NCBI GenBank assembly: GCA_029204225.1
Contig: CM055102.1
Span: forward strand, 36,448,585-36,512,584
Direction of reading: 5' to 3'
DNA length: 64,000 nt
Source of the DNA: Diphasiastrum complanatum
Taxonomy: Eukaryota; Streptophyta; Lycopodiopsida; Lycopodiales; Lycopodiaceae
The position numbers were made by a program, and so were the translations under genes. This document shows, in pieces, positions 1 to 10,698 of this stretch (position 1 is the first letter of the stretch; each line of letters begins with the position of its first letter). Under the pieces are notes generated by a model. It saw only the letters and a program-made list of their open reading frames with translations. It was not told where the DNA came from and made no database searches.

Positions 1-177
1 GTATTTGAATTTTGAACTTGAAGCTCCATCCTTCACCTCGGCCCCCTTGCTTTGGTTCTCCTTGGATGGATTGGTCTTCTTTTTGTAGCATCTTGAGAAA
101 AAATATCCTCCCTTGCCACAAAGGTTGCACTCAGGATCCTTTCTTTCCTTCACTAGGATGTCACCTATTGATGCCAT
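1..177 (-). pseudogene. gag zinc-knuckle fragment, copia-like
   Basis: Reading the minus strand from the ATG at 177 gives an open frame that runs off the window edge. It contains a nucleocapsid-type zinc knuckle at 129-88 with spacing C-X2-C-X4-Y-X4-C followed by a lysine-rich stretch, as in copia gag proteins that bind the RNA genome. The histidine ligand is replaced by tyrosine, a single C-to-T change, so the knuckle is probably dead. Only this short piece is visible; the protease side lies outside the window. It could belong to either retroelement superfamily, though the Lys/Ser-rich tail resembles copia gag. Confidence 0.5.
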
Positions 178-639
178 GTGAATAAAAACCTGTGATATGG
201 TTCTACAGATGTAATTTGTGACTTTCAAGAGACTAGATTTGAACATCTTCAATAATCTAGAATTATCTACAAAAGATCTAGCTCAACTTCAATAGAAACA
301 AAATGGAAACATTTTCATACTAGCTCATTGAAAACAATTGTTGTATGCATTGTGTCATCCACTTGATCCAAATCAATATAGTCTCCAATATGTTGATCAT
401 TTCCATCTCGGAATCCATCATCTCTTCCAATCACTCATCCTCATCCATGTTCTTTCAAACCTTCCACATTATCAAGATTATCATTCTCTCTAACCTCATG
501 CTCACCTTTCACAACAAATTCTCTTTTAGGTAATTCTATGAAACAATGATGTCATGTTAATTAGTGTCTTCTCTTAAATTCAAACATCGATCCACTTCTT
601 GATCACCCATTGACCTTTACTTAGGACTGATGCTTTTTG
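178..639. other. AT-rich stretch without recognisable features
   Basis: No conserved motif or credible gene is visible on either strand. It is probably decayed retroelement sequence between the gag fragment and the LTR that follows. Confidence 0.5.
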
Positions 640-1230
640 AATAAATTTGGATATCACGCGTGTGAGGTGAGAGTAGTTTAGATCTCATTCATAAGGTTAG
701 TTAGGCTTGTTTAGTCATAATTCTTAGATTATAGGGCCAAATTCCTTGAATCGTGGAGGTGGACCTAGCCACCAACTTGGCAAAACTCCAGGGTTAGGTA
801 AAATTGAGAAATTAGGGCAAAAATGGTCAATCATCTTCCTTATTACACGTATTTTCACCTAACTTGAGGTGGAGAAGTGCTTTTTTGTACATACAATCCA
901 TCTCTCATAGTAATGCCTTAGAATTTTTGAGAGCTCATTGGCAATCTTGGCTTCTTCATTATGATACTTGTATTTTTTTTGTGATCCAAATGATAAGATA
1001 ACTTGTTCTCCAATAATTTATGGTTTCAGGCCGTACTGGAGGTCGTACCACACGTGTGGGGTCAGATCTTCAAGTAGATCAATGATTTATGATTGCTCTT
1101 GGTTGATGTGTGGCCAATCTAGATCTTGGTTTTCGATGTCTAATTTGCATTCAATTGATAATCAATCAATCAATCTCTCTTGGGAGTCATTATTAGGCTC
1201 ATTTAAGGTCCAAAGAACAGTACTTCAACA
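640..1230 (+). mobile_element. copia-type LTR, start uncertain
   Basis: The right end is fixed by a tRNA-Met primer site that follows directly at 1231; the LTR ends in CAACA. The last 200 bases resemble the end of the LTR at 4910-5730 in layout: a gattgat-rich stretch, then ctcttggg, then a pyrimidine-poor tail. It carries the palindrome CACACGTGTG at 1049-1058, shared with other copia LTRs here. The left boundary is a guess because no matching 3' LTR was found. Confidence 0.5.
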
Positions 1231-1241
1231 TGGTATCAGAT
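1231..1241 (+). other. Primer-binding site (tRNA-Met type)
   Basis: TGGTATCAGA directly abuts an LTR end in CA. This is the usual plant copia primer site complementary to the 3' end of initiator tRNA-Met. The later bases of the classic site (GC) are changed to TC. Confidence 0.65.
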
Positions 1242-1826
1242 CCAAGTAGAAGAGTTAATCATTGATCAAATGTACAATCCATTTTTAGCAAGTTTTGGAC
1301 CTAAAAGCTAGAATTGGAGGGCCGACTTGAAATCGGTAGAAGGGGTGGGGGACCAAACTTGGTCAGGGTCTTCTGCTATGAAAATACCTTACATGCCAAA
1401 TGCTCTTACCTCCCTTCAAAATATTTCTTATAAACAATGATTGGCATAGTATATCTTGGTGATTATCATGGCCAATTACATAAAGTTCAATATTTCAACT
1501 TACTCCATTTTCAAAAACTTTTGGACTTTTAAGTATTGGTCTTTTGTTTAAACAAATAACTTTCATTATTGTGACAGTGTGGATGTATTACTAGTATAGT
1601 TGTAGGAGTTGTAGACAAATTTTGGCAATATGCATTCATGAATCATAGTTTCTATATTAGCTAGCTTTTCACTAAATTATATGGGACTGTTGTGTGTGTG
1701 CACTCTTACAAAAAAATAGATTTTTTACTATTGCAATTTTGAAGCTTTTTGTTGCCTCAATATTGTCTCTATAGTCAGTTATTGCAGGAGGTGTGTACTC
1801 ACAAGAATCAATGAAAACTTCCAAAG
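1242..1826. other. Non-coding leader after PBS
   Basis: The first 100 bases resemble the leader after the PBS at 5731 (a similar run with agaagagtt and agcaagttttgg). No coding sequence is visible. It is likely the remains of the internal region of the element whose LTR ends at 1230. Confidence 0.4.
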
Positions 1827-2309
1827 ATGTTGGTGAAACAAGTGAAAAACATGTACTTTAAATACACTAAGATAAAACAATCTAGCATTTTTGTAATGTT
1901 TGGAGCTAACAAGAAAAAGCACACCGAGAAATATAGTTGTGATGGGTGCAATGAGGAGGAAAAAGTTGATGCAAAACAAGAAAAGATTCAATCAGCCAAC
2001 CTTCAAAAGAATCTAGAAGCTCTTAGAATTGCAGAAGCTTGTAACATGTGGCAAGATCGATGGATCATTGCTTACCCGTGGCTAGAGTTCAACAAAAAAT
2101 TAGGAAGGGTGTACTGTAAAGTATGCAAGCAACAGCCAAACCATTTCAACAATGTATTTGGAACTTTGGGGAGAACTAACATTTGCGCTAGTTCATGGTT
2201 GGATCATGGTAGGTCCAAAGTCCATAGAGATATATATAGAGATAAGATTGAAGCTGAGAAGAAGGCAATACTCAAACTTATGATCATGTATTGCAGCAAG
2301 ACCTATTGA
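1827..2309 (+). CDS. BED-like zinc-finger protein fragment
   Basis: This frame encodes 160 residues from an ATG. The first half is Lys-rich and low in complexity. From about residue 78 it reads as a zinc finger: an aromatic lead (W..AYPWLEF), then C-x2-C, a Gly/Thr/Asn-containing spacer, and H-x5-H, followed by a basic-acidic helix. This resembles the BED/TTF-type fingers at the N-terminus of hAT-type transposases and related domesticated proteins that bind DNA in the nucleus. The frame stops just after the finger, and no transposase core follows, so it is either the first exon or a truncated copy. Family assignment rests on the finger only. A duplicated AT-rich stretch lies immediately downstream. 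Confidence 0.4.
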   Translation: MLVKQVKNMYFKYTKIKQSSIFVMFGANKKKHTEKYSCDGCNEEEKVDAKQEKIQSANLQKNLEALRIAEACNMWQDRWIIAYPWLEFNKKLGRVYCKVCKQQPNHFNNVFGTLGRTNICASSWLDHGRSKVHRDIYRDKIEAEKKAILKLMIMYCSKTY

Positions 2310-2399
2310 GAAATGTTGATTCAAACTCATGCACTTGTTTGTGTATCAAGTGATGTGAATAGATGTAACGACAAGCCAAATACAGCCATAATTTTGCAT

Positions 2400-3200
2400 A
2401 TTATTGCAATGATTCAAAGCACTACTCAGCCGACAATGTTCTTTTTTGGTAAGTTCCTAGCCTCTTGTGTGATTTTTCTGCAAGCTTTAGTATTTTGAGT
2501 GAGGCAATTTTGGACTTAGTATTATGTCCATGTTGGTGGCTTCATATCTATCGTTAGTAGTTTGATAGCATGTATTCTCATGTCAACCGCAAATTTTGCA
2601 TGTTGACATCTGTTGACTCCCTTGTCTTGAGAAGATGTTTTAGAGTTGATTATATATTGTTTGTAGATGTTTTAATGCTGAAACATGGGTACAAGCTCAT
2701 GTACCTTCTTTGTGATGAGAATGTATTAAGTCAATGTAGAGTAGATGTGACAAAAATGTGACAAATATGTAGAGTAGATGTGACAAAAATGTGTCCAATA
2801 CAGATAGAATTTTGCATGTTCATTCGATGATTCAAAGCACTATTTTAGCCGACAATGTGCTTTTTTGGTAAGTTTTCAGGCTTTTGTGAGATTTTTTTGC
2901 AAGCTTTAGAAATTTCAATGCGAATATTTTACACTAGGTGTTATGTCTATTGGTGGCTTTCGTTTTTGTCCTTACTAGCATGTGTTCTCGTGTTGACGCA
3001 TAATTGGTGTCATAAGATTAAATGCTTCCTGCATGAAATAATTGTTGAAATCACATTAAATCTTGAACACAATTAGCTTTTAATTGCAATTTTGTGTGTC
3101 TGCATAAGTCTTTTGCAAAGCTTTGTTGATATTTTTAAAGAAATGTTTGCATGATTGTAGTGGTTGGCGGTTTTATTGCATGTGTTATAATGTTAGCAAA
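2400..3200 (+). repeat. Diverged tandem repeat, about 415-bp unit
   Basis: The stretch 2413-2600 (ttcaaagcacta, gccgacaatg, ttttttggtaag, gcaagcttta) recurs at 2831-3010 with many changes. A third, more decayed copy is suggested at about 3085-3200 (gttggcggttttattgcatgtg). Inside the first unit a 25-base segment is itself repeated at 2736-2760 and 2769-2793. No coding role is evident. Confidence 0.55.
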
Positions 3201-3440
3201 TATTTTTAAAGATAACTTAACTTTGGAGTCATTCATAATTTTGATAGGTTTCTTGAGGCATGTCACAAAATCAACTATGAAGTCCTACTTCTTAAGGTTG
3301 CAGTTGGGGGACCATATAGTATGGGTACATTGTGAAGCATATCAATGGCCTCATTTATAAGGAAACAAGAGGCGTGTTGAAGATCTTTCTCTAGAATGTG
3401 ATCAAAGATGCAATGACGTACACAGAGCATGCTGGGTATT

Positions 3441-3497
3441 GCTCATCATTTCGTGAGGGAGAAAGTGCAAGCCAAAGAGATCAAGCTCCAACATGTG
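3441..3497 (+). pseudogene. copia RNase H C-terminal relic
   Basis: Nineteen codons read AHHFVREKVQAKEIKLQHV, which matches the end of a copia RNase H domain; the intact copia polyprotein at 43.4-47.3 kb has HFVREQVLAKEIKLEHV at the same place. Upstream and downstream codons are lost. It marks a plus-strand copia insertion of which almost nothing else remains. Confidence 0.6.
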
Positions 3498-4029
3498 TGT
3501 TGTCTATGGTTTAAAGAGAAAAGAAAAAACTCTTTATGGTTTTGGAGGCAAGCTTTTAAGTTAAAATGGTGTTTTATAACACCAGCTTTAGTTAATTAAA
3601 CTTGTCTTCAAGTCTAACTCCATTAAGTAGGGCTTTAGTTTATGATACACACTTTTCTTATGAGCTTTTGAAGGATTCACATGACTTCAAGTCTCACTTT
3701 GTTGTTACGAATTTACAGATGTTGCTTCCTTTGTATGTGTTGTTTACAACTCTTAATGGTGCCTTTACAAATATGTTATGCTTTCTTTGTATGTGTTGTT
3801 TGTACTTCTTAATGATCCCTTTAGTACAGGAGTTACATAATGGGAAATTTATATTGAGTTTTATATTGGAGTTGGGAAAATCTGGTTTTGGAGCTGATAA
3901 TAAAAACTAGAGTATGATTGTGTCAGTTCTTTAGAATCAATATCAGTTTAATGTTTTATCAGTCTCAACTCTCCACGCTCCATTGTCCGCACTCCGCACA
4001 AACAACTAGCTCTTCTTCTTCCAGGGAAG
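3498..4029. other. AT-rich stretch with short duplication
   Basis: A segment of about 55 bases beginning ctt(c/t)ctttgtatgtgttgttt occurs at about 3726 and again at about 3781. Otherwise I see no gene or element. Confidence 0.4.
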
Positions 4030-4281
4030 ATGTTACAGATTGTTGTTATCATTGCTACAGTAATGTTGTTTATCGCCTCCATTGCTGCTCGTTGGAGAAA
4101 GAACAATAATAGTGTGCAGATCAATAGGTTGCATGGAGCACAGTTGCAAAAGGAAAGCTTGTCTCTGCCATGGATAGGCGAAAGCTTCACTTTCTACATC
4201 CAGGGTCCATACCAATTCTACTCCCAGCACATCCCCAAGTCTATGCTCGCTCTCTTTTTCCCTTTATTATCAATATTATAG
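4030..4281 (+). pseudogene. Cytochrome-P450-like N-terminal fragment
   Basis: The 83-residue frame starts with a hydrophobic anchor (about residues 2-20, ending in RWRK), followed by a linker and a segment LPWIGESFTFY. This is the order of a microsomal P450: ER membrane anchor, basic stop-transfer, then the (W/P)xIGE segment that opens the catalytic domain. IGES/IGET followed by an aromatic is typical of the CYP85-clan enzymes. The frame leaves homology at HIPK, where plant members often have KYG near an exon boundary, and no further P450 exon with the ExxR or heme-Cys motif is visible downstream. It could be a lone first exon or a truncated pseudogene. The call is inference from one short motif region. 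Confidence 0.4.
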
Positions 4282-4909
4282 CTACTTGACTATAGATTTT
4301 TGTTCAGCAACATGATTAATTCACTCTGATTTGAAGCATGAAGCTCTGTAATTTGACAGATATGATCACTTGATGGAAAATTCTACTATTGTCATGTCCA
4401 CTCCAAAAGCTGTCAAATTTTCAATAGCTATGCAATAATTGTCATTTTTGGTATTAATCCCCCCACCTGTATCTCAGTTGATGGATTTTTGCTCAATGCA
4501 CAAACAAGAGACCACGGTAGCAAATATGAACAAAACTATTCATGATTCATTGCATTTTGAACTGGTATGGAATAAGGTTGAAAAGGATGATGGAATCACG
4601 AGATGGGTTCTGAGTTCACGGGGAAAGCAACCATCTGTGGTCGCATACCAAGAAACCAAGAAGGCATATGTAGAATAAAAGTTGTGGCTTTTAGGTTTTA
4701 ACAATTGCTTTGAAAAGGCAGATACAGATTATCCTCTGTTGCAATAGTTAAGATCAACAGAGCTCCATTGTTAATGAGTATAGTTGAAAATTTTAAGCAT
4801 TGCTAGGATGATCAACTCTTGTGGTCATGAAGAACTTCAATTTGAGAAAATTTGATGTTGATTTAGTGTGAAGTCTGACTGATTTGGTTTCTTATTACAA
4901 TTCACATTC
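4282..4909. other. Unassigned stretch with one small open frame
   Basis: A 79-codon open frame at 4439-4678 (plus) has a reasonable protein composition but no recognisable motif. It does not look like the next P450 exon. Nothing else is seen. Confidence 0.35.
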
Positions 4910-5730
4910 TGTGAAAAATGCAAAAATAAGCTTGGTAGAGGCCAAAAATCATGTATATAGGATGATTACACATGTGTGGAGCCTGTTTCCATGTGTGAAA
5001 ATAATGTACTTGTCATGTACCATAATCATATAGGTTGTACATATGATTTAATTCAAGTTCTAGTGGCTAAAAAGGCCAAAAACTAGTTTTCTAGATATAT
5101 GACACATGGCATCAATCTATTGATTGCATGAGCCAAATATTTTGGTTAGGTGTCACATCCCATGTGTAGAGGACAGCTCACACGTGTGGAATAAGCTGAA
5201 GTAGGCAAATTTGGACTTCTAGAAAATTTCCAAGTACATCTCCATATAGAAGGAAAATGGACCAAAAGTGCTCAAAATAGAAGGTTTTGTCCAAGTGTCA
5301 ATTTTGCATGATGAATCATCATATGACAAAGCACACATGTGGGATCAGAGGGATGATCAGTACCACGAGCTCCCACTTATTGTATATATAGAGCCACATT
5401 TGGCCATAATCATTGTGAGACACCAATCTTGGTTTTGGAAGCGATTTTGAGTGATTCTCTCCATTTGTCTACATTTGTTTTGATTGTTTTGAGGTGCTAT
5501 CAATGTGTACTTGATTTTCAGGTTGGAGTCCGTACTCATACAGGTTTTCACACGTGGGAAACCAGAAAGTACACCTACCTTCAATTAATGATTGTTCTTG
5601 TTATGATTTTGTGTCTAGAATTGATCTAGATTGATCTTAATCTCAAGTAGATTGATAGATCAAGTAATCTGACAACCAATCCCTCTTGAGGATCAGAGCC
5701 TCTCTTGGTCCTTTTTGTACTTTTTGCACA
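4910..5730 (+). mobile_element. copia LTR with intact termini
   Basis: The LTR starts TGTGAAAAATG and ends TTTTTGCACA, so its ends are inverted repeats, and a tRNA-Met primer site follows at 5731. The start matches that of the young copia LTRs at 42.7 and 47.9 kb (TGTGAAAAAT), which suggests the same broad family. It carries CACACGTGTG at 5179-5188 and a TATA box at 5383. A fragment covering its last 220 bases recurs at 20.9-21.1 kb. No second LTR was found nearby. Confidence 0.7.
5383..5390 (+). promoter_or_regulatory. LTR TATA box
   Basis: TATATATA followed by GAGCC lies about 350 bases before the LTR end, in a position suitable for retroelement transcription toward the PBS. It is assigned by sequence and position only. 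Confidence 0.5.
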
Positions 5731-5743
5731 TGGTATCAGAGCC
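5731..5743 (+). other. Primer-binding site (tRNA-Met type)
   Basis: TGGTATCAGAGCC abuts the CA end of the LTR without a spacer. It is the classic copia primer site. Confidence 0.8.
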
Positions 5744-7400
5744 TAGTACAAGAGGTTTTGTTGAAATTGATAGGGTTAATCCATATCAAAGCCAAAATTA
5801 GCAGTTTTTGGAGACTAGTCAAATTTTGGGTAGCGAGTTGGATTTGATAGATATTCTCAAAATTTCTGGACCAGAACTTGTTGTGGGCTATAGGAACCCT
5901 TTTCACACGTGTGAGGCCGTACAGCTCCGGTTTTGGCTAAGAAAATTCATTGAGATATTTTTGGTGCAAAATCAAGCATTTTCTATAGAGAATCTAATCC
6001 CTTGATTAGTTCTTGGATTAGATCAGCCAAGAAATTAAATTTCAAGCTTGAAATAGGTGCATTAATTGATCATCTCTGATTTTTTAAGTGCATGTTGAAG
6101 TTGAGAGAGATTTTGCTAAAAATCATAGATTAAGGAGTGATATGCAAGGTGAGAGGTTGAAATCCATTGTACCATCACTCTAGATTTGTTCAAGAGTGAT
6201 AGGGTCAAGTTTAGAAGCATCAATTTGCTAAAAAACATCCTTGGATCTGTCCTCCAAGTGAAACCTTTGAGAGTTTCTAGTGCATATAGAGCATCTATGC
6301 AAATCTTTTGTAGAATTTGACATAGATTGGCTTAAATTGAGAGTTCTAGAAAAGAGATTGAGATCCAAGTCACATTATTCAATCCTACTCAATTTGTTTG
6401 AGTGTTTGTGAGGTTTGAAAAGAGTCATTAAGGTGTCTATGGCAAATGTGTAGAGAGAGATCCAATTTTCTAAGAGTTCCTTCCTTTGTAGAAGGCAAGA
6501 TCTAGAAGCTCATTTTGTGTTGTTATTGGTGGAGAATTTGTATTCTCCTAGGTGATCAAATCTAAGTGGCATTAGCTCTTTGAAGCACAATATCTTAGTG
6601 AGAAAAATCACAACGTTTGATTTTGAATTTCATTCCAAGTCTTAAAAGGTAAAGTAATTGGTGGAATCCAATAGGAGTGATTGAATTCAATTTATTGAGC
6701 AAAAATTGACATAGTATGTATGAAACTCAAATTATTTCTATTCAACTTTCTTTGTGAGAGTGTGAGGGTCAATTTGTGATCCCATTTGATGTCTAGAATG
6801 AGGAGGAGTCCATATTTGAGTATTCATGTATGGTTGAGATCTTTGTGAATCTCTAATTGTCTAATTTTTAAGCTTTGTGAAAAATTGGTGGTATAGTTTG
6901 TTTTCATCAAATCAAATTCATTCTAAATCTCAAGAGTGAGATTATTTGGGTCAAGAGTGAGTCCAAAAGAAGTGATTAAGATTGATTTTCATGAATTTGA
7001 AACAAAACCCATCTTTTGTTCAAGAATCTCAAGTGTTGAGAGAACTAGTCAAGTGAAAAGGAAAATCTAGGTGTCAAATCTTTTTCATATCTATTTCAAC
7101 TTTCAAAAGAAAGAGTCATTGGTATTTGATGAGTCCAATAGGAGATTGGATCTGATTTCTTTTGTGATTTGATTCAAAGATTGTGTGCTTTTGTCTTAGT
7201 GATCAAAGCAAAGTTTCCAAGTGACTAGTCATTAGTGTGAAGATTGATTCTTAGGATAACTTTGCAATTTATGCAGATTCGAATGTCATAATGCCAATAT
7301 GTAACCTCAATGACTATTATGAGAAGAGTATTTAGCAAAATAAACTCTTGCATCATTAGTTGGTGCTCCCCATATAAATTCATTTGCAAAAAACACGTGC
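5744..7400 (+). mobile_element. Non-coding interior following copia LTR
   Basis: About 1.6 kb after the PBS contains no recognisable gag or pol. Short phrases recur (gtgattgaattcaa, gagagagatc, aatctcaagtg), giving a monotonous AT-rich text. A second CACACGTGTG lies at 5904-5913. This is either a long non-coding leader or the interior of a non-autonomous element. The right end is unknown. Confidence 0.4.
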
Positions 7401-8089
7401 AATAACTTTATTCAACATTGCAAAGAAGCAAATTGAGTATGATCAACTTCATGAGCAATATCAGTAGGAGTGTTAGGATAACAAAAATTTCAGTGTTGCC
7501 CATGGATAAAAGTTTGTATGAAAATAGAAATAGTACTCTTTTTTTTTTTTTTTCTGGCCAAATTGTAGCATTTGCAAAAAATTTAAGATAAGAATCAAGT
7601 TCTTTTGGATAAGCACGCTCAAGAGAAAGTAACTTGGGATGTGGAAAAGCGAAGGTTGTTAGCAAAAGGACAATTGCAAGTTGTATGTTGTTGTAATCAA
7701 GAATGTGAGCAAGAAATAAGTCTAAGCAATGTGGGAGTATGAGGACTACTTTTCATACCCATTAATGATTGTTTAAGAAGAAAAAATCAGTTTATTACAG
7801 AAAAGACACGTTATTGGATACATAAAAAAAGACCTAATGGCCTTACAAAAGATTTTATTTGACAAACCAAAGCAATATGAGAACCATAACAACATGGAGA
7901 CATGGTTCATTGATGTCAAACATCTCCAATGCCATTCACAACCAATACAAATGATACTTGATGCTTGAAAAAAAGTCCAGTGGTAAAGCACAAGACATTG
8001 AGGGGTTACAAATTGAACTTTTTAAATAGGCAAAGAGGTTCTTATTTAATCATGCTTTCTAAGGGGGTTTTTGTTATATTTGGTCCCAA
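7401..8089. other. No recognisable feature
   Basis: The stretch contains a poly-T run near 7540-7552 and small open frames without motifs. I see no gene or repeat. Confidence 0.4.
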
Positions 8090-8790
8090 AGCATTATCTT
8101 GCCTTTATTCAAAAGCGGCGACAAGGAGCTTTTCTCAAACTCTATAGCTATCATTATAGGCCATTTGTGTGGCAAAATTTTTAGGAGGTTGCATCGTGCT
8201 ATGGAACAAGATGGCTTTAGAAAAATACACTCTAGTATTAAAAATTCGTTTACACTAAGGGCTACCATCAAAGACCAAACGTAGGAGGCTAAAAATTAAT
8301 GGACGTCATGCTATGGAATAAATTGGTATTAGAGCAGGGCACTTTACTCTTGACCATTGGTTACTCTTAGGGTTGTCATTGAGGAAATTTTAAAGAAAGC
8401 AAACTTTGTCCTCCAATAAGTAGTTTCGACCTCCTTTCCTCTCTATAAGTTGTAGGGTTCAACTCCATTCTGCCAACACATGAGGACATGCAAGAATAAA
8501 AAGTAGAAAACTCTTTACTATTGTTTTGTTGAATTTCTCAAGGTGTTTGATATGAATACAACACCACTACAAAGATTATAGGAGATATTGGAAGAAAATT
8601 GGACTATAATCTACTTGAGACATGCATTGGAATACCTTTATAATAAATAAGATGATACTAAAAGTCCGACCTATAAATCGTTGTACTATTAAAATTCTCA
8701 GTAATATTGAAGTAAGACAACATTCTCCTCTGTCGCCCATTTTATATGGAGATAAGCTAAAGGTTGTTCTGATGACAAAGGAGGAGATGG
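8090..8790 (+). pseudogene. LINE-type reverse transcriptase relic
   Basis: Two pieces in the same orientation carry hallmark segments of non-LTR reverse transcriptases. At 8099-8284 the translation reads LPLFKSGDKE followed by a (H)LCGKIF stretch, matching the start of RT (I.P.KKGD..NYRPI, K.F). At 8688-8760 it reads VRQHSPLSPILYG, the (G)VRQGCPLSP.LF motif. The catalytic YADD region is not visible, and the frames are interrupted, so the copy is dead. LINEs copy their RNA directly at the nicked genomic target. A group II intron-like RT is less likely. Confidence 0.5.
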
Positions 8791-8891
8791 TGCAAAATAT
8801 CTACATTATATCATCGATTTATTGTTTTATTGAATGATGTGGTTTATCTTTGGCAATAAGATACAGTAATCTGTTTCTCCACAACAGCATA

Positions 8892-8894
<3 letters not shown>

Positions 8895-8933
<39 letters not shown>
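8895..8933 (+). repeat. (TC)n microsatellite, 39 bp
   Basis: An uninterrupted TC dinucleotide run. Confidence 0.95.
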
Positions 8934-8936
<3 letters not shown>

Positions 8937-9388
8937 CTTCAAAGCAGTTAAAGCCTGAAATATTTATTTCGCCATACCTCTGGCTGCTGAAATACAATCC
9001 CCGAGCCCTCAAAAAAATGTTCAATTTTCTTAAATCACTGTGTGCAAAGCAGGGGAAACACTGAAAATTGCTTTCACTACCCAGCTCAGAAACTATTTGT
9101 GGTAGTAACTGATACCACTTCTTTAAGTGCTAAGTTATTGCAGAAAAATCTTACGTCTTTATGATAGTCTAAAATGCCTGCACACAGTTTTGAAACTTTT
9201 TCACATCAATTAGCAATGTGCTTGTCTTGGCCATTCTAATACTTCCTAGCCATGCCTTAGATTTTCGCTATAAAGGTTTTCCATTTGGTCCAATCATTTC
9301 TGCATCTAAATTGTTTGGCATTCAGTTCACCTAACTTTGCCCAATCGTAGATTCTCTCTAAAGTAGAGACCCTGGCTATAAGCCTATT
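8934..9388. other. No recognisable feature
   Basis: I see nothing in this stretch beyond its position next to the 3' LTR of the following copia element. Confidence 0.4.
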
Positions 9389-9804
9389 TGTTAGATTCAC
9401 TATTAGCTTGTGAAAGTATGCAGCAGAGTCATAGAAGAAAACAATTGCAAGATTGACAGACAAACCAAGAGGCTAATCAAACAAGACAATTAGAGTGCAT
9501 CCGATGCGTCACTGATCATATATTTGAGTATTGAAAATACTGAAATACATAAGGTGTTGATCCCAAACAAGAGAGGGATGCTATTAGAGCTTCACACCAC
9601 TTGACATGCATAAAAAGAAAAGTTATCTAATCATGAGTTTCACTAATCTATTTATCACACTAGCTAATGTCCCATGTATTATCTAGTCATGTTTGCGTGG
9701 GTTCTTGGCATGCTCCATCTGTATGCCAAGAACCTGCTGCTGGCCGCGCTCCTATTCCTCCAGCTCATCGATCTGCGTCATTAGATAGTTCCCTTCCTCC
9801 GGGT
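9389..9804 (-). repeat. 3' LTR of the defective copia element
   Basis: It matches 13114-13549, with two deletions relative to that copy. It starts TGTTAG on the plus strand. The counterpart of the TATA box is damaged (ctatttatc at 9648). A 12-bp perfect inverted repeat is kept at 9700-9711/9723-9734. Confidence 0.75.
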
Positions 9805-10396
9805 AGTTGTTATCCTTCATCTTCAACTGACAATGGTCCTTCTTGTCATAACGGTCGTTCCCCTCATGTGCAGCTCCACGATCATCCATTGACTTGTGAA
9901 CCTTATCAAATTCCCCCTCAATGGATGATCGCATCCCCATCTTAAAAGTCAAATTTTGATGCAGGTCTCTAGGGAGTGATTTTGTAAATATATCCGCAAT
10001 CATCTCCTTGGTAGGGCAATATTCAACTTGCAATCTCCCTTCCTCTATAAGCTCCTTCACAAATCTATACTATAGATCTATGTGTTTGCTTCTTTTGTGA
10101 TTTCCTCCGTTTTGAGTGACTGAGATGCAGCTCTGGTTATCATTTAGGATCAGCACGGTCCTTTGGGGAAGACTCTATTCTGTCAAAACGTTTTGCAGCC
10201 ATATTGCCTCTTTGGCAGTGTGGCATAGACTCATGTGTTCTGACTGCATGGTGCAAGTGGCAACACTCCTCTGTCTGACACTACCCCATGTTATAGCACC
10301 TCTAGCACACATGAAGACAAAACCTGAGGTTGATCTTCGTGTGTATGAATCCCCTCCCCAATCAGCATCGGCATACCCAACAATCCTTCTAGTGGA
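9805..10396 (-). pseudogene. copia RNase H, C-terminal part
   Basis: The minus strand carries the C-terminal part of RNase H, ending VEYCPTKEMIADIFTKSLPRD. This is the conserved tail of copia RNase H, which degrades the RNA strand of the RNA-DNA hybrid. The frame then runs into the LTR. Between 10396 and 10060 the reading frame is interrupted, so the domain is not intact. Confidence 0.65.
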
Positions 10397-10684
10397 CTAG
10401 TAATAGCAAAGGCTTTGGTTCAGGCTCCCTTTCAGGTACTGCAGAATCCGTTTGGCGGCCTTCCAATGAGTCTTTCCTGGATTGTGTGCATACTGGCTCA
10501 CTTTATTGACATTATAAGCAATCTCTGGGCGGGTGCACACAACTGCATACATTAATGACCCTACCAAGCTCCTGAATGGCTTCTCGGTCATCTCACAGAT
10601 TTCATGTTCTGTTTTTGGGCACATGTCTGAGTTTAGATCCAAACCTCGTTCGCTTGGGGTGCTCATTGGATGTGCTTTTGTCAT
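10397..10684 (-). pseudogene. copia RT C-terminal fragment
   Basis: Ninety-five residues cover the end of the copia reverse transcriptase: a PMSTP-type segment near the start, then YRSLVGSLMY-like (here FRSLVGSLMYAVVCTRPEIA) and HWKAAKRILQYLKG. The catalytic YVDD part upstream is absent. The piece joins the integrase fragment at about 10690, which marks an internal deletion. Confidence 0.75.
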
Positions 10685-10698
10685 TCGATATCAAATGA

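Noticed and set aside
968-1249. A 93-codon open frame in the first LTR
   Set aside because: It overlaps the LTR end and PBS, and its translation has no motif; it is LTR sequence read by chance.
4439-4678. Open frame after the P450-like start as its second exon
   Set aside because: Its translation has no P450 segment, and no donor/acceptor pair joins the two in frame convincingly.
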